Assembly: GCA_026419785.1 (NCBI GenBank)
Contig: JAODTK010004666.1
Location: forward strand, 62,001 to 126,000
Length of the DNA stretch: 64,000 nucleotides
From: Sclerodactyla briareus
Taxonomy: Eukaryota > Echinodermata > Holothuroidea > Dendrochirotida > Sclerodactylidae
Direction: 5' to 3'
The notes under the pieces are model-generated. The model was not told where the DNA came from and ran no database searches. It saw only the letters and a list, made by a program, of their open reading frames with translations. Below, in pieces: positions 12,300 to 25,539 of the stretch. Both the position numbers and the translations under genes were made by a program. How positions within the stretch are numbered: the stretch's first letter is position 1; the number at the start of each line of letters is the position of its first letter.

Positions 12300-13120
12300 T
12301 CATATAGAAGATTTAGCTATTGTGGGATCCGGCAAATAGATGCTATCGGTGAGTCGTTTAGCTTTCTGTCCATGTCGAGGCATACATAAATAAATTTTTA
12401 GTATAATTCGAGACATCGTCATAAGCCGATGAAAATGTTCGGAATAGTCTATCTCCTAATTGTGCAATTAGACCTACCGTTGCTAGCCAGTCAGTATTGC
12501 CAATGACCACTACGGCAGTGTGCGTATATCTTGTGGCCAAGACTATTAGGCTTATCCCGAGGTGACTTCTGTTTTAAAAGGCACGAGCCTTCCCTTAGAT
12601 TGGATACAATTAAATTCAGCGAGAGTACAGAGTAAAGAATAGTAAACTAGTGTGCATCTAATCGAATTCGGTCAATGCACACCACACACCACGGTCGAGA
12701 GTGGATTATCCACATTCATCATGCCGACCCGGCCGTGGGTTGAGCCAGCGATAAACAAGGCGCAGACGGCAACAAATTGTAAACTGCCACCGAGTTTCTC
12801 CCGCTCTAATCCCTCGTGGTGAGCGCCAAGCGTGAAAGCAGTAAGTACCATTTTCCAGAGTCTTCGGTATGACCCGACCGAGAATTAGAATCACGATATT
12901 CCGAAGTCGTGAGCCGACATTTTGACCAACGGTTTTGATACCCGATATTGTTAGTTTATGAAACAATTGCGCTCAAGCTAAACAATACAAGAGTCTATTC
13001 AGATTTGTAGTCCCACAGACATGAGGTGTGTCTTAGATGAATAAGGCCCCGGCACATTGGTTCGTTGGGGACAATCCACCCACCCTCGATGGTGGCCAGT
13101 TATTCCTATTATGATGGGGA
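12300..13120. other. No gene recognised
   Basis: Only short frames; nothing supportable. Confidence 0.5.
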
Positions 13121-13127
13121 AAGAGGA

Positions 13128-13313
13128 GGGGGGGGGGGGGGACTGCAGGGTTAGTGGTTCTCTGCCTCTTCCAAACAGTATTATACATTTGGGCTCCAAG
13201 GGGGGGGGAGAAGTAAGTACGTGGCCAGGCTTGGATTGTTAGGGTCCCCCTAATAGGCTACGTTAAGCTGCAGGGAAGAAAGAAGTGCAGAGTTAGAAGG
13301 GGGGGGGGGGGGG
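13128..13313. repeat. Cluster of three poly-G tracts
   Basis: G runs of about 14, 9 and 15 start near 13128, 13200 and 13299, all on the plus strand. Together they could support G-quadruplex structure. Confidence 0.85.
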
Positions 13314-15640
13314 TCGTCTCGTTTTGGTTGTGGTGTTTCAGGTGAAGCTGTCTCGTTGGTGGTCGTTTTGTCATGGGATATGTTTTAGATATATAATAGA
13401 TATAAATATGTAAGAAAGATAGGATAGTGAAAGTGGGTATGGGGGCATGAGCATATTTTCCTTCAGTTAGGGACGCTGAGTAGGCCCTGTTGTGGAGTCG
13501 TCTATAGTGGTGCCCAAGATTAGATTTTTTGTTGCACCTTTCCACAATTCATGACGAGAATTTTTTTGAGTTGAGTCACCAATGGGAATTATTCCAGGTT
13601 ATTGGGGACGGGGCCAGGTGAGGTGAGCGGAACCAGCGGTTGTGTTTTGGTGATAACGCGATTCGTTACCATTAGGATGATATTGGTCTCTGCAGTGGAT
13701 CGAGCTCGGTGTAAGAGGTTGTGCGCATACGTGGTGTATTCTTTGTCAAGGGATTTTATTTTCCGAATAGGGGAATTCAGGTGCTTTAGGCAATTTTTGG
13801 AAAACAAAGGTGCTTCCATTCTGGGTTGTAGTGTATAAGGATAATGGTTATTTGTGGAATTTGTTCCCATGTCAATTGTGCCCGAGGGTAGGAACAATTA
13901 GTAAGGCGTCGGCCTTACACACGGTAGATCGGGTTTCGATCCTGGTTGGTCAAATCCAAAGACTTGAAATGGTAACCTTTTGCCTTCTGCCGGGCGATCA
14001 GCACAAGCGAATGGGTAAGGGAAAGAAACTTTGCTGTTCAGGCAGCAATGGCCCCGTCGTATGACTTCACAGCGGCCGTGAGCTCGGGCGAGGTGACGGG
14101 GTCATTACACCCCCTCCCGCAGCGAGGGCGCTGTTCAAAGTATATGACCCAACTTTCTTTTCCTGTTATCGTGGGCCAACGATAGCTGTCGCCTGTCATT
14201 TGATCCCTGGACCAGTATGTTGCAGATTTCGGGTGGCGGCAGGACCACACCGTGAATTTCCTTTCGTGCGTTGTTGTTCAAAAATAAGTGAACATTTTGT
14301 GAGTTGTCATATATGAACAACAAACTGCATGGAAAAAAGGAAATCAATGGGGTGACCTACCGCCGCCCGGAAATTTGCAACAGTACGGTTCCCGTGATGG
14401 CACAAGGCGAATTTTGAAGTAGCGGATTGCGCCTTACCTGCTCACACGGATCAGCTGAAATTCGGTTCGGAGGTGAGCTGCCATGTTGTAATAAATAGAA
14501 AGTACCAAACGTCAAGTCATATTGAAATGATCACTGGCCTTCAAGGGGTTGCCATCCGGAGGTGTTGGGTTGTAGCGCAGTATACGTGGTTGTCCCTGAC
14601 TGCACGCTTCTTCAGTCAGACATCTTGCTGGCAGGGTGAGATATGCGGTCAGTTGGCAGCCAGAAGCGCACTAGGGGCTGTTAAAAGGGGTAAATAGGCA
14701 AGCAAGCGGGTTCCGGGGAGAGAGGGTCATCACGCGGACATGGTATTCTCACACCCCGGTTTCTCATATGTGATCCACAGTTTTCGATTTGGGACCGGAC
14801 GTTTGTTAGAGGCTTTCCAGGTAGAGTGGACCTTCCTATGTTGTAAGTACAGGTTTCATGTTATCGGGAAGACACGGGCCTGACGGGGTTTTGGGTTTCG
14901 GGAATGTGTCTGTTAGGGTCTTAAAAGGGCCATGGTAGGAGATATGGGGTCGCAGAGTCTGGCTTTCTGTGGCTGGCAGGTTGGGTTTCAGAGACCAAGT
15001 AGGCTGATTATCTTTGGGACATACGGTTTTTTGGTTCGTGCCCTTTCTGTGGAGTGGTGACCAAAACCACACGAAAACATCACTAGCAACACTTTAAAAA
15101 CTCTACGTACCAGAATACACGCATACGACACGAGAGGGACTCATTATTAACGCTATCCGGAGAGCTCATCTTCACAAATACACCGTGTCAAAGGCTCCAC
15201 AGATATAAACGCTTTGGTAAGAAATCTCGACCGAACTTCAAATCCTTCAGACAGGACACAAGCGCCACGATGCGATCCACAGTGGTCTGCATCGAAGTAG
15301 AACCCGACTGCACAGGACGGTGAGGCGCAAGCAGCTGATACCAACCCTACCGCGATGTACTTAGCGAGAACTTTGTCAGGCGCAGATGTGAAGTAGGTGG
15401 GACAATGCAGTTACTGCGGGACCGAGGGCAGCATCCTTCCTTTCCATACGTCTCCTATTTCCCAGCAGCGGGCTAAACTCCAGGAAAGTTCCAGAAAGAG
15501 CCGAAGAGACCACGTGTTTAAGACCCAGGAGACGGTCTAGGCGACCAGCGCAACACTCTGGGGCATGTGCCGCCAGAATCCGAGAGCGTTTCCGACCCAT
15601 GGCAGTTGCTTCATGCTTCTGGAGATTCTTCAAACGTAGG
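13258..15640 (-). other. Run of small minus-strand frames, unidentified
   Basis: Seven open frames of 63-102 codons lie in succession on the minus strand (13258-13545, 13589-13897, 14038-14250, 14135-14347, 14836-15072, 15153-15344, 15376-15633). The sequence here is somewhat richer in G+C than its surroundings. None shows a domain I recognise. They could be a heavily decayed element or chance. A plus-strand SINE-like copy lies inside the run at 13.9 kb. Confidence 0.2.
13890..14015 (+). mobile_element. tRNA-derived SINE-like copy, diverged
   Basis: A box B-like GGGTTTCGATCCT (one extra T) at about 13928-13940 follows a weak box A. Downstream comes ACTTGAAATGGTAACCTTTT and TGCCTTCTGCCGGGCGATC. 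The order and wording parallel the better copy at 38.28 kb (GACTTTAAAAATGGAACCTG, then TGCCTTCTCGCTGGGCGCTC), so both belong to one family. Confidence 0.6.
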
Positions 15641-17430
15641 CATGTCTAAAAATTACAGGTTGTTCAGTAGTTAAAGACGCACAACTATCTACCTGAATGG
15701 TCAAGTTTTCACCATCGCCGTCATTACAGCTCGACAATGCGCCACGGAGGCTGAGCTGTGCAGGTTTCGAATCTTAGCGTATAATCCGGCTGTCACTACT
15801 CCTGTCCACAACTGTTATGTAAAACTCAAAGACTGTCCGGCCCATGAATTCCCTCTGACCGACTCCGGTCACCACTGATCGACTAAGAACACCAGGGTTC
15901 AGGTTGAGGGTTTATACACTTTTTAGACGTCATCAGAAATGCAATCGGTATATCCAAAGTTGAAGACATTCAAGCTGTTGAATGTGGTGGTCTATGACGC
16001 ACTTCCACGACACAACATCGACGGGTCTCTGTCCCATTCCTTTAATATAAATACCGGAATCCAAGCAAGCCCCATATGCCCTGTCAGCGAGTAGAAGCTT
16101 TCGTCGGACCGCCCACTGCTGCCTAGTACTACTCTGTCATCTTGTGCAATACAGTATAGTTGTACGGCAAGTTGGTTCCACCTCCCGTCATGTTTTTTCG
16201 TTCCATGCTCCCGCTAACGAATGTCGTTCGACCAACAACGTTTTGCTTATAATTACAACGTTCGGAGATCGTGAAACGAGGACGTCCGAATGGGTCATAT
16301 TCAGCGCAGTTAGCAGAAACAAGGCCAATATTAATGTCTTAACGTTACTACAAATTGAATGGGTCCACATTTTTACGTTCCCAGAACGTTAGATACCACG
16401 CTCTCTGGAATTTTCATCGCTAGGCTCCCATTTTTTTCGCCTGTTCATCATAACGGCGGCTGATCATGGACGATGGTCCAGAGATTTCTATTCGAACAAC
16501 ATAGGTGAACGTCCATCTAGAACCTTTCTAGTGAGGGTAGCACCCTTATTCCCATTCTAGAACTTCCAGTCCTGCGGCTGAACAGTGGAACGATAGCCAG
16601 GACTAGCGTGCGGCCTCTGTAATATTATTTTACACTTCACTCACTAACCTATTGCTTGGGCTACTACGGCTTCCCCCTCCATCAGTTTGTGTTCCGGTCT
16701 ATAAGCAAAATAACCTCAACCATTAACAAGCTTACGTTCTGCCCAAACCGGAGTTCTAAGGGTATGGTCTCTCGACTGAGGAGCAGGTGTTTTATTGTGT
16801 CGATTAAAAGGCGCTAGCTTTTGTCTTTACCCCAGGGTTTTAAAATACACCCAAGGCGCGTCCTCTATCAACATTCACGGGTTCTGTCGTGTGCTGGCGC
16901 CCCTTGTGATGCGTCCGAACATGCGCCAGGTGATTACCCTTTGGGCTTTTCAATGCACCCAGCCAATTAGGTCTATAATTATATTTAGGGGCGAGTGGAA
17001 TAGTTTCAACTGTCTCTCTACCTATCTAGGCAGCTGTGAATAGACCACAAACATTAGGAAGAATGAAATACCATTTTCGGGACCTCTATCATATTTCTTA
17101 TGTTTTAGAGTCTGGATCCGAGGAACCGATATTTGTCGCTTCAATTGATCCCCTTCGGCCTTCTTACGTGGTTTTCAAAGAAAAAATTAATTCCATTCCA
17201 CCTATTGGAATCCCTCACATATCTTGAATACATGATAAATGGAAAAGAGAAGTTCCACAGAATGGGTTGTCTTCCACATTTCTGCAGTTTGATAAATTTG
17301 CCTAATATTCATAAAATCCTAATGTGTTGTGACTTTTCCTGAGTGTGTTAAATTTGACCATATGCGGCCACTCCAAACAGTAAATATTGCGAAAAAACAT
17401 AGAAGTAGGACGGACTTGCGAACCTCCGCA
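15641..17430. other. No gene recognised
   Basis: Short frames on both strands; no domains, arrays or element ends seen. Confidence 0.5.
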
Positions 17431-17470
17431 TACACACATACACACACACACACATCACAAAACACACACT
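17431..17470. repeat. (CA)n microsatellite
   Basis: Short ACAC runs with minor interruptions. Confidence 0.85.
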
Positions 17471-19480
17471 AACGAACACCTCGTCGAGTGCACCTCATTT
17501 TTAGAACAACCCCAGCAACCTATTATTACCACACCATAGGCTGCTCTTCGGATATGAGAGTTTGTAACCACGCAATCGTTACTGTACTGAGTTGATAATA
17601 GCAACCAGTAACAGAAAATATAGGTGAAATGGACTACTACAACTAACAATATCTCATCCGCGGTGAGATGAACGGTTATACGAGACATCGATGGTATAAA
17701 TTCTATCTATCTTCCATTTTGGATAATATTCATAAATATTAATAATAATTCAAGTATAATCAGATTACTGCATGATGGGACATTAGGTACTACATAGTTC
17801 GGATGGCATGATTTTGCACTAAAACATATCGTCACATTTTGAGGAGCAAAATCATAATAGACAAGCTGGTTATCGCTTTCCAGTCACATACCTGTAGCGA
17901 GCCGCACATTTACATACATTATTTTGAAGTCCAACTTGTTCACTGATGAGACCAGTCAGTTTCAATTTCGCGTTTTCCCCATTTTTCTTCTTCATCAGTA
18001 GGCTTCGGTATGTATATCTCAGACGACGGGTCTTTTTTCAACCCCAAAATGTTTGAGGAGACCATGATTTCCCTGTTACTTTTTGCGAATGATTTATGCA
18101 CACTGGCGAGGGGCTGCAAATCCCCCAGCTATTCAGGTGTCAAGAGGTGTCTTCCTCAACTCCCAGGTTTCAAGGGGTTCATTTCCCAGCTGTCCAGGGA
18201 ACGACGGGGTATACTATCTTTGCTGGCCAGAGGCCAAGGCTTCCTCCCCCCATCTTCCCAGGGCCATGAGGAGGTTTCTTCCCGCTGTAGCTTTTCTGCT
18301 GAGTTTGCTACGAAACGACAGTGATCTTTACGATAACCCAGCCCCCGCATCACAGGGGCACGGGAGGTGGTCGGCAACTTTGTAGTCCGCGAAAAACGAA
18401 GAGAAAAAATCCCCAAGCAATGACCGAGTGACCGGGCGGTGGACTCAGTAACGTCATTCGAGACTATCTGACGTCAGATTCTATTCGTTCGCATCTTCTC
18501 CCCATTGCTGGGTAATTGGCGCGGATATTGGATTATCTAGTGGCAGCTGCACGCCTGTGCGCTCGGTTCGTAGTCTCATTTACATGATCGCCCCGACACT
18601 GACTGTTGCCACTTCATGGCAAAGAGAATGCTAACTCCGATCAGTGATTTTTTTTTGTACATCTGTCTAAAATACCTTGTTGCAAAACAAACGGTGCTCC
18701 AGGGAAACAGTCCCCTTTAACCCCAATTGGACGCCGATTTTCCTAAAATGGAAGCGTTGACGGGTGTTATTAGGGAGTATAACGTCTTCACCGGAAGAAC
18801 GGGTTGGACTGAGGGTGAAGAGAGTACAGTTCAATTCAACTTCTCGAGGATAGGGAAAACGCTGTCCATTTTAGGTTATTGTGTCTTTCATGGTCGAATA
18901 CTGAAATATATGGATGAGGCAAACATTATCATAAGTTCATTTTAGATGGATAGGCCGCATATATGAAGAAACACATGTTCAGGGGCCATTCCGATGTCGT
19001 TATAGCACTAAGTGTATTCAAGTTCAAATCAGGCATTTAGATTGCAGACGCGAAGAGAACACACAGACACCAAAAGGTTTCTGGCCCCAGTACAAAGTCA
19101 AGAAAGGTAGAAAAAAAAAGTATATTATTAGTAGTATATGGTGCTTTTCAAGTACTACTTACTCCGCGATGAAGACACCCATTCTCACAGCGCTCATCAG
19201 TGACTTGGTTATCAAAACCCGTACCATTCAGTACGCACCTATTGCTTTTTTCTTAACATGCACATTTCAATGAGCCACTTCGTACGCATCCGCGGGGAAT
19301 TTCCGAAGGGTCGTTACATATAAGGCGAACGCTACCCCATGCACAGGTCACCTCACATGATTCCCACTCATAGACGTGGGTAGCATATACGTTTGAACAT
19401 TTCAGGTAGACGTCTATTCCACAGCACTTGGAAAAGCCCCTGGGCTTCCACTGTGTTCGAACTCGCAATCAATCTACCGA
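17471..19480. other. No gene recognised
   Basis: Between 18120 and 18290 the words CCCAGCT, CCCAGGT and CCCAGGG recur at about 40-60 bp, hinting at an old repeat. Nothing else is supportable. Confidence 0.4.
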
Positions 19481-19484
19481 TCGC

Positions 19485-19975
19485 TCCAACATGCTGACTT
19501 TTATCTCGGCTCATCTATAATACAGTATCAGTGCGGACTCTACCGACCGATCCGCTGATCCGCCTAGCCTCCTTTTTACACCGGCGTATCTGTATCCATT
19601 AACATGACGACCGCCTCCGTTCATATCCCGGCTTATCTGTAGTCCCGGTAACATGCTGACCCGCTCCGGTCACCCCGGCTAATCTGTAGTCCAGTAACAT
19701 GCTGACCCGCCTCCGTTCATCCCGACATATCTGTAGTCCAGTAACATGCTGACCCGCCTCCGTTCATCCCGGCTTATCTGTAGTCGAGTTACATGCTGAC
19801 CCGCCTCCGGTCACCCCGGCTAATCTGTAGTCCAGTAACATGCTGACCCGCTCCGGTCACCCCGGCTAATCTGTAGTCCAGTAACATGCTGACCCGCCTC
19901 CGTTCATCCCGACATATCTGTAGTCCAGTAACATGCTGACCCGCCTCCGCTTATCTCGCTTATCCGCGGAGTACA
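19485..19975. repeat. 47-bp tandem array
   Basis: The word AACATGCTGAC recurs at 19488, 19650, 19696, 19743, 19790 (TACATG), 19837, 19883 and 19930, giving a 46-47 bp period. The unit resembles ATCTGTAGTCCAGTAACATG followed by CTGACCCGCCTCCG. The 5' copies (19488-19620) are strongly diverged, while the central six are nearly identical. Confidence 0.9.
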
Positions 19976-20710
19976 TAGTTATTGTATAATTTGAATGTAT
20001 TCACTGTACGATAACTTTGTGTATGTAAAAAGAACATCAGTCAACTTCCATGTCCCATTAAAACGATAATAATGAATGTGGTTGTTATTTCCAAATAATA
20101 AGTTAACAATTGTTTTCTTATGATGATGTGATTATTCCGCGAGCTTCATCGATTTCTCAGACTTCGCGGGTCGCCCTCGATACCCAGAATAACTTGGAAG
20201 GACCGGAACATGTCTTGATGAAGTACTTCTATTATAGAAGAGGGGCGTTCACTAATAGTTTTTCAATTCAAAACTGTCTCCCTCTCGTTAAAATAAAATG
20301 ATTGAACTCAACACTTTGTTAAGCGGGTAACGAACGTCGCAAGTCTTTGAACGGTCCTAAAATCAATATTAACCACAACCGTAGATCTATATATAGGGTA
20401 TTTATTCGAAATAAATGTTTCTTGATATAATCTCCAGGAAAACGCGAGGCCAGATAATGGCCGTCTTGATGTTTTATATGCGAAATTTAATGTTCGGACA
20501 TGTTAGGTGTGTGTGATGGTTCGACAAAATATTGCATATCGAGAAGCGACAAAGTAACAAAACGATCGATGGCCCCTCCCAGTATGACCTGCTTCATCAG
20601 AATCATAGACGATTTTGTAGTTAACGTATGTGGGTTCAGTCGTTTTGTATGTGAATTAGTTCGGTGTCAGAGAGCAAACCATACGTGGCCCTGTAGTTTA
20701 ATAATCGCAT
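19976..20710. other. No gene recognised
   Basis: AT-rich spacer between the 47-bp array and the TAA array. Confidence 0.5.
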
Positions 20711-20713
20711 TGC

Positions 20714-21764
<1,051 letters not shown>

Positions 21765-21768
21765 CATT

Positions 21769-22054
21769 AACTTGTTGAACAGTTAATAACACCGAGGGAT
21801 TATAAAAAAGCCAAGAAAAATAGAGTTGTTAGTCAGGAAGAAAGGGTGACCCCTGCGGGTCGACTCATTAGATGACCCTTAGGGGACCTCGGCCTCCGCC
21901 GGGAAATCCCTGACGCCAGAGCTGCATGGACGCTTAGCAAACGTCGGTTAACTATGAACATAGGTGCGTGCACGTTCGTAATTTATTTCGATGGCTAGTG
22001 GTATTGTAGTGTAGCTATCATATCGTTTGTTTTGGTTAAGGTAAAGACTTAGGG
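21769..22054 (+). repeat. Long direct repeat, copy 1 (286 bp)
   Basis: Begins AACTTGTTGAACAG right after the TAA array and ends at GACTTAGGG. It is nearly identical to 22993-23288. I see no clear TG...CA ends, primer-binding site or polypurine tract. Confidence 0.95.
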
Positions 22055-22992
22055 GAGAGATGGGTAAAGTTAAAAGTGGAGTGAATAACCTCAGATTGGC
22101 CACTCAGAATGTTATAAAGAGACACATCATCTTCGGTGAAATTAATCGTATACGTAGTTTGTTTGAGCAATTAGTCAATTTTCAGAGTCCGTTCGTCATG
22201 GAGTGTCGGGTAGGGTTAGGTTTTTGTAGAGTTTGGGGGTTCATTGCGTCGAATCAATTGATTGCAAAAAACGTAGACCTTGGGGCCTAGCTCTTGAATA
22301 CGTGATTGCCCAACTCACTTGTTCACTCAATACCATGCCCTAGCCTACAAACACCGAAAGGTACGCAATCCCCTGCCCGCATATTTATCAGGCGATCATT
22401 TGATCGCCATAAAGTAGTATTGGTTAAGGTTGAGAATAGGTGTAAATGTTTATTGTTTACCTATAGGCATCTGCGGTTCGTTTTTATGAGATGCCCAAGC
22501 ACATCACGTTATTTGATGATATGTCCGATCACATGGTCACCACATTTATCGATATTCGTTGTTTCGCACCACGATTCAAAACAACTGCAAAGTTCATTTA
22601 ATTTGCATGGTGCTCACTCTACTGCGCCGTATGGTCGCCGTGGTCGTATAATGCACTGTCATTGGTACAACTTATACGAGCACAGAGCCTATTAATATCA
22701 CGCGGCTGTCCTCGAAAACCAGATAGCCAAAGTAAGAATGGTTCGAAGCACATTTGCATCCATTCAAGCGGAAACATGGTGGATTTACAGTGTTTGCAAA
22801 TTTGCTGATTTTGAACTCATGTCATATGACTCTCGGATGGAACCCCTCCCCCAAATGAGGGTGTAACTTATATGGGGGAACATAACATACTACTAATGTT
22901 GAGCGTTCTCCATCAGATAAATAAAAATAAAATAAGTAATATATATGATCAAAACATAAAATAAATCAATGATACGAATATATCACAACTAT
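22055..22992. other. Spacer between the direct repeats
   Basis: About 940 bp with frames of 76 and 129 codons (22060-22290, 22306-22695) that carry no domain I know. The last 70 bp before copy 2 are A-rich. Confidence 0.4.
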
Positions 22993-23288
22993 AACTTGTT
23001 GAAAAGTTAATAGCACCGAGGGATTATAAAAAAGCCAAGAAAAATATAGGGGGGGGGGGTGTTGTTAGTCAGGAAGAAAGGGTGACCCCTGCGTGTCGAA
23101 TTCATTAGAGGACCATTAGGGGAACCGCGGCTCCGCCGGGAAATCCCTGACGCCAGAGTGAATGACGCTTAGCAAACGTCGGTTAACTATGAACATAGGT
23201 GCGTGCACGTTCGTAATTTATTTCGATGGCTAGTGGTATTGTAGTGTAGCTATCATATCGTTTGTTTGGTTAAGGTAAAGACTTAGGG
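22993..23288 (+). repeat. Long direct repeat, copy 2 (296 bp)
   Basis: Second copy of 21769-22054. Differences are mainly small indels and an inserted G tract (about 23048-23058). The final 120 bp are almost unchanged between copies. Confidence 0.95.
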
Positions 23289-24860
23289 AATAGGGTTAGT
23301 GTAGTGCGCATAGACCCTGATTTGAGTTTAGGATTGGTGGTGAGGCTAAGTCTATACACCATGAGAATATATTGTGTTTTTTTTTAACCCCCTTTGTGTT
23401 TTTCCAGCTCTGACGAGTGGAGCACAGCAGCATTTCGCAGCACGATAATAGGTATACCTCAATGACAATGAATGGTCATTAGCAATCTTTACGATGGAAT
23501 AAGTATAGAAGGCATGCTCAAACAAAAATAATGTAAACATGGAGAACAGGCTGAGGAGAAAAGAATTTGACTAAAGGAATACGCCTGGTTTGGAAGAAGC
23601 GAAGTCGAGCCCGTTCCTTTGTAGGAGCAACAACCCCAACAGTGTGCGAGAAGAGAGAAGCAGTGTGGAAATTGGGAGACCAGGAATACTGCGTAAATCA
23701 AACCCCTTTAGCAGCATGTACAAGTATGATAGTTAGTGTAGATTATGAGAAATATTAGTAAAATACAACATTGAAATCGACAGATGTGGGGGTGGAGATG
23801 GTTTGATAAGGAATATAATATAGGTGAGGCATCGAGAAGCACAGAATGGCGATTTGTAATACTATCACGTAAGGAGTTAACGGACGTATTGGCGTTACCG
23901 GTTCCTGATTTCATGGAGTTAGTTACAGTCGAGTCATCATCAGTGCAATTGACTTAAACTGTAGAATGTTATGGTTAATACCGACGTCTTCAGGTGGTCA
24001 TTTCGGCCCAGAAACAATTCAAGATGGAATGCATCAGTTATTCATATGCAGGAATTAAGTGGTCCGGGGTGTTTTCCGTGATTTGATGGATGTAAATTCA
24101 GTATCATCAATTTTCAAAGCTTGTACCTGTGGGTACTGTCATATGCAGTATAACCAATTAGTTGGTGTTTGCATATACCAGGCAGACAAGACAAGACAAG
24201 AACCACAATATCACAATGGTATAGATTTTGAATTTACTATTCGTATTCCAACACCACCCAGGCTACCACATGTTTCGAAATTGGTGAGGAGTGTGCATTA
24301 ATGAATTCAATCCAGAAACTAAGTGGAAGCTGGGGAACACAGTGAGAAACTTGGGAAAAAGAACCTTCCAACCCAAATAGTGCTTCTTCAGCGTACGTCT
24401 AATTACTTGACGAATCAAATTCTGCTATGCATCATCGGATTAGCTGAACTGTTTGTTGGGGCCACTTAATGATTAAGAAGAATTTTTATCGTGAATACAG
24501 ACCCACCCTGTTAAGACACCCTGTCGTTGACCCGTAAGTTTGTCAGGACGAAACTTAGAAAACAATGAATTTCAACCCCCTGTACTACTTCCTAATATTA
24601 GTCAGAAATGTAGAAATGCACCGGCTTACGGGCATGCGAATCCGCCTTCGATACTGAGGGTTGGCGCTGTCAGAATGGATTTAGTCTATTAGCACGGTTA
24701 GGCGTCTATCTACAATTTTACAATTTGAATTAGGCACCATGAACTTAGACATCTCCCACTCCTTCGTCTTCTCCACAAACTAACATGATATACCCACTCT
24801 ACTTGCAACATCCAAATATACAGGCCACCATCGGACAGTTCGCTCCGTTCGTATGTCAGT
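23289..24860. other. No gene recognised
   Basis: Short plus frames at 23567-23758 and 24059-24301 have ordinary amino-acid composition but no domain or splice support. Confidence 0.4.
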
Positions 24861-24861
24861 T

Positions 24862-25092
24862 CTATACGTTGGAGGGGTAGCACATTCTCAAAACATTTTC
24901 GCTATGCGTAAGCAAATAGGTGATTGCTTCAAACGTAGAAGAACGAATTGTGTTAGTTGGTTGACGGTCTCTTCGCCCCAAAACGTTAACCGTGGTTAAT
25001 TTAACAATGACATGTTTTTTGCTATACCATGTCTTTATGCATGCGATGTTTATCTTATTCTTCCTCCCCTCTAGTTCGACTCCATAGGACAT
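24862..25092 (-). pseudogene. Short frame resembling a Ty3/Gypsy integrase tail (tentative)
   Basis: The 76-codon minus frame contains SYGVELEGRKNKIN followed by CIKTWYSKKHVIV. This resembles the GPY/F-type end of Ty3/Gypsy integrases (Y-V-L-GRR-K---HVNMLK-W). No integrase core or other pol domain is adjacent, and the CR1-like LINE starts 300 bp away. The call rests on one short pattern and may be wrong. Confidence 0.2.
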
Positions 25093-25539
25093 ATGATGTA
25101 TGTACAGGGTCTACGGATAGAGATGGACACCAAAACAACTCAAGTGGGTGATTCATTTTGAAGAGTACGAGCAAATAATGGTCAAATCGAGCAGGGATAA
25201 TACAGTAACGCAGGAACGGAAATATTCACGAAGCCGATATATTTGAATGGCCCTTAAAATGTTCATTCCACCACTCTGATTACAGATACAGCGGAAGAAT
25301 AATTATATATGCTGAGGGTTTCAGATAGATCTTGAGAAAGTGCAGTCGCAGCGTGTCTGATGTCGAAGCCAGAAGAGTTATAGCACCAGATTCGGGACAG
25401 CCATGTAAGTTAGAGAAGTTTAGTTTATTTAGTTTAGTGATTAAGGTCAGGAAGGAATAATCCTCATAAACGACCCGAAGCAAAAACCTCCAGGGAAGAA
25501 AAATGAGCCAAACCACTGAATAATTCACCCGTGATTCCT

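Noticed and set aside
19485..19975. CRISPR array
   Set aside because: The units are contiguous 47-bp tandem copies without unique spacers, in a eukaryotic context.
21769..23288. Bona fide LTR retrotransposon
   Set aside because: No TG...CA ends, primer-binding site, polypurine tract or gag/pol coding could be seen; kept only as direct repeats.
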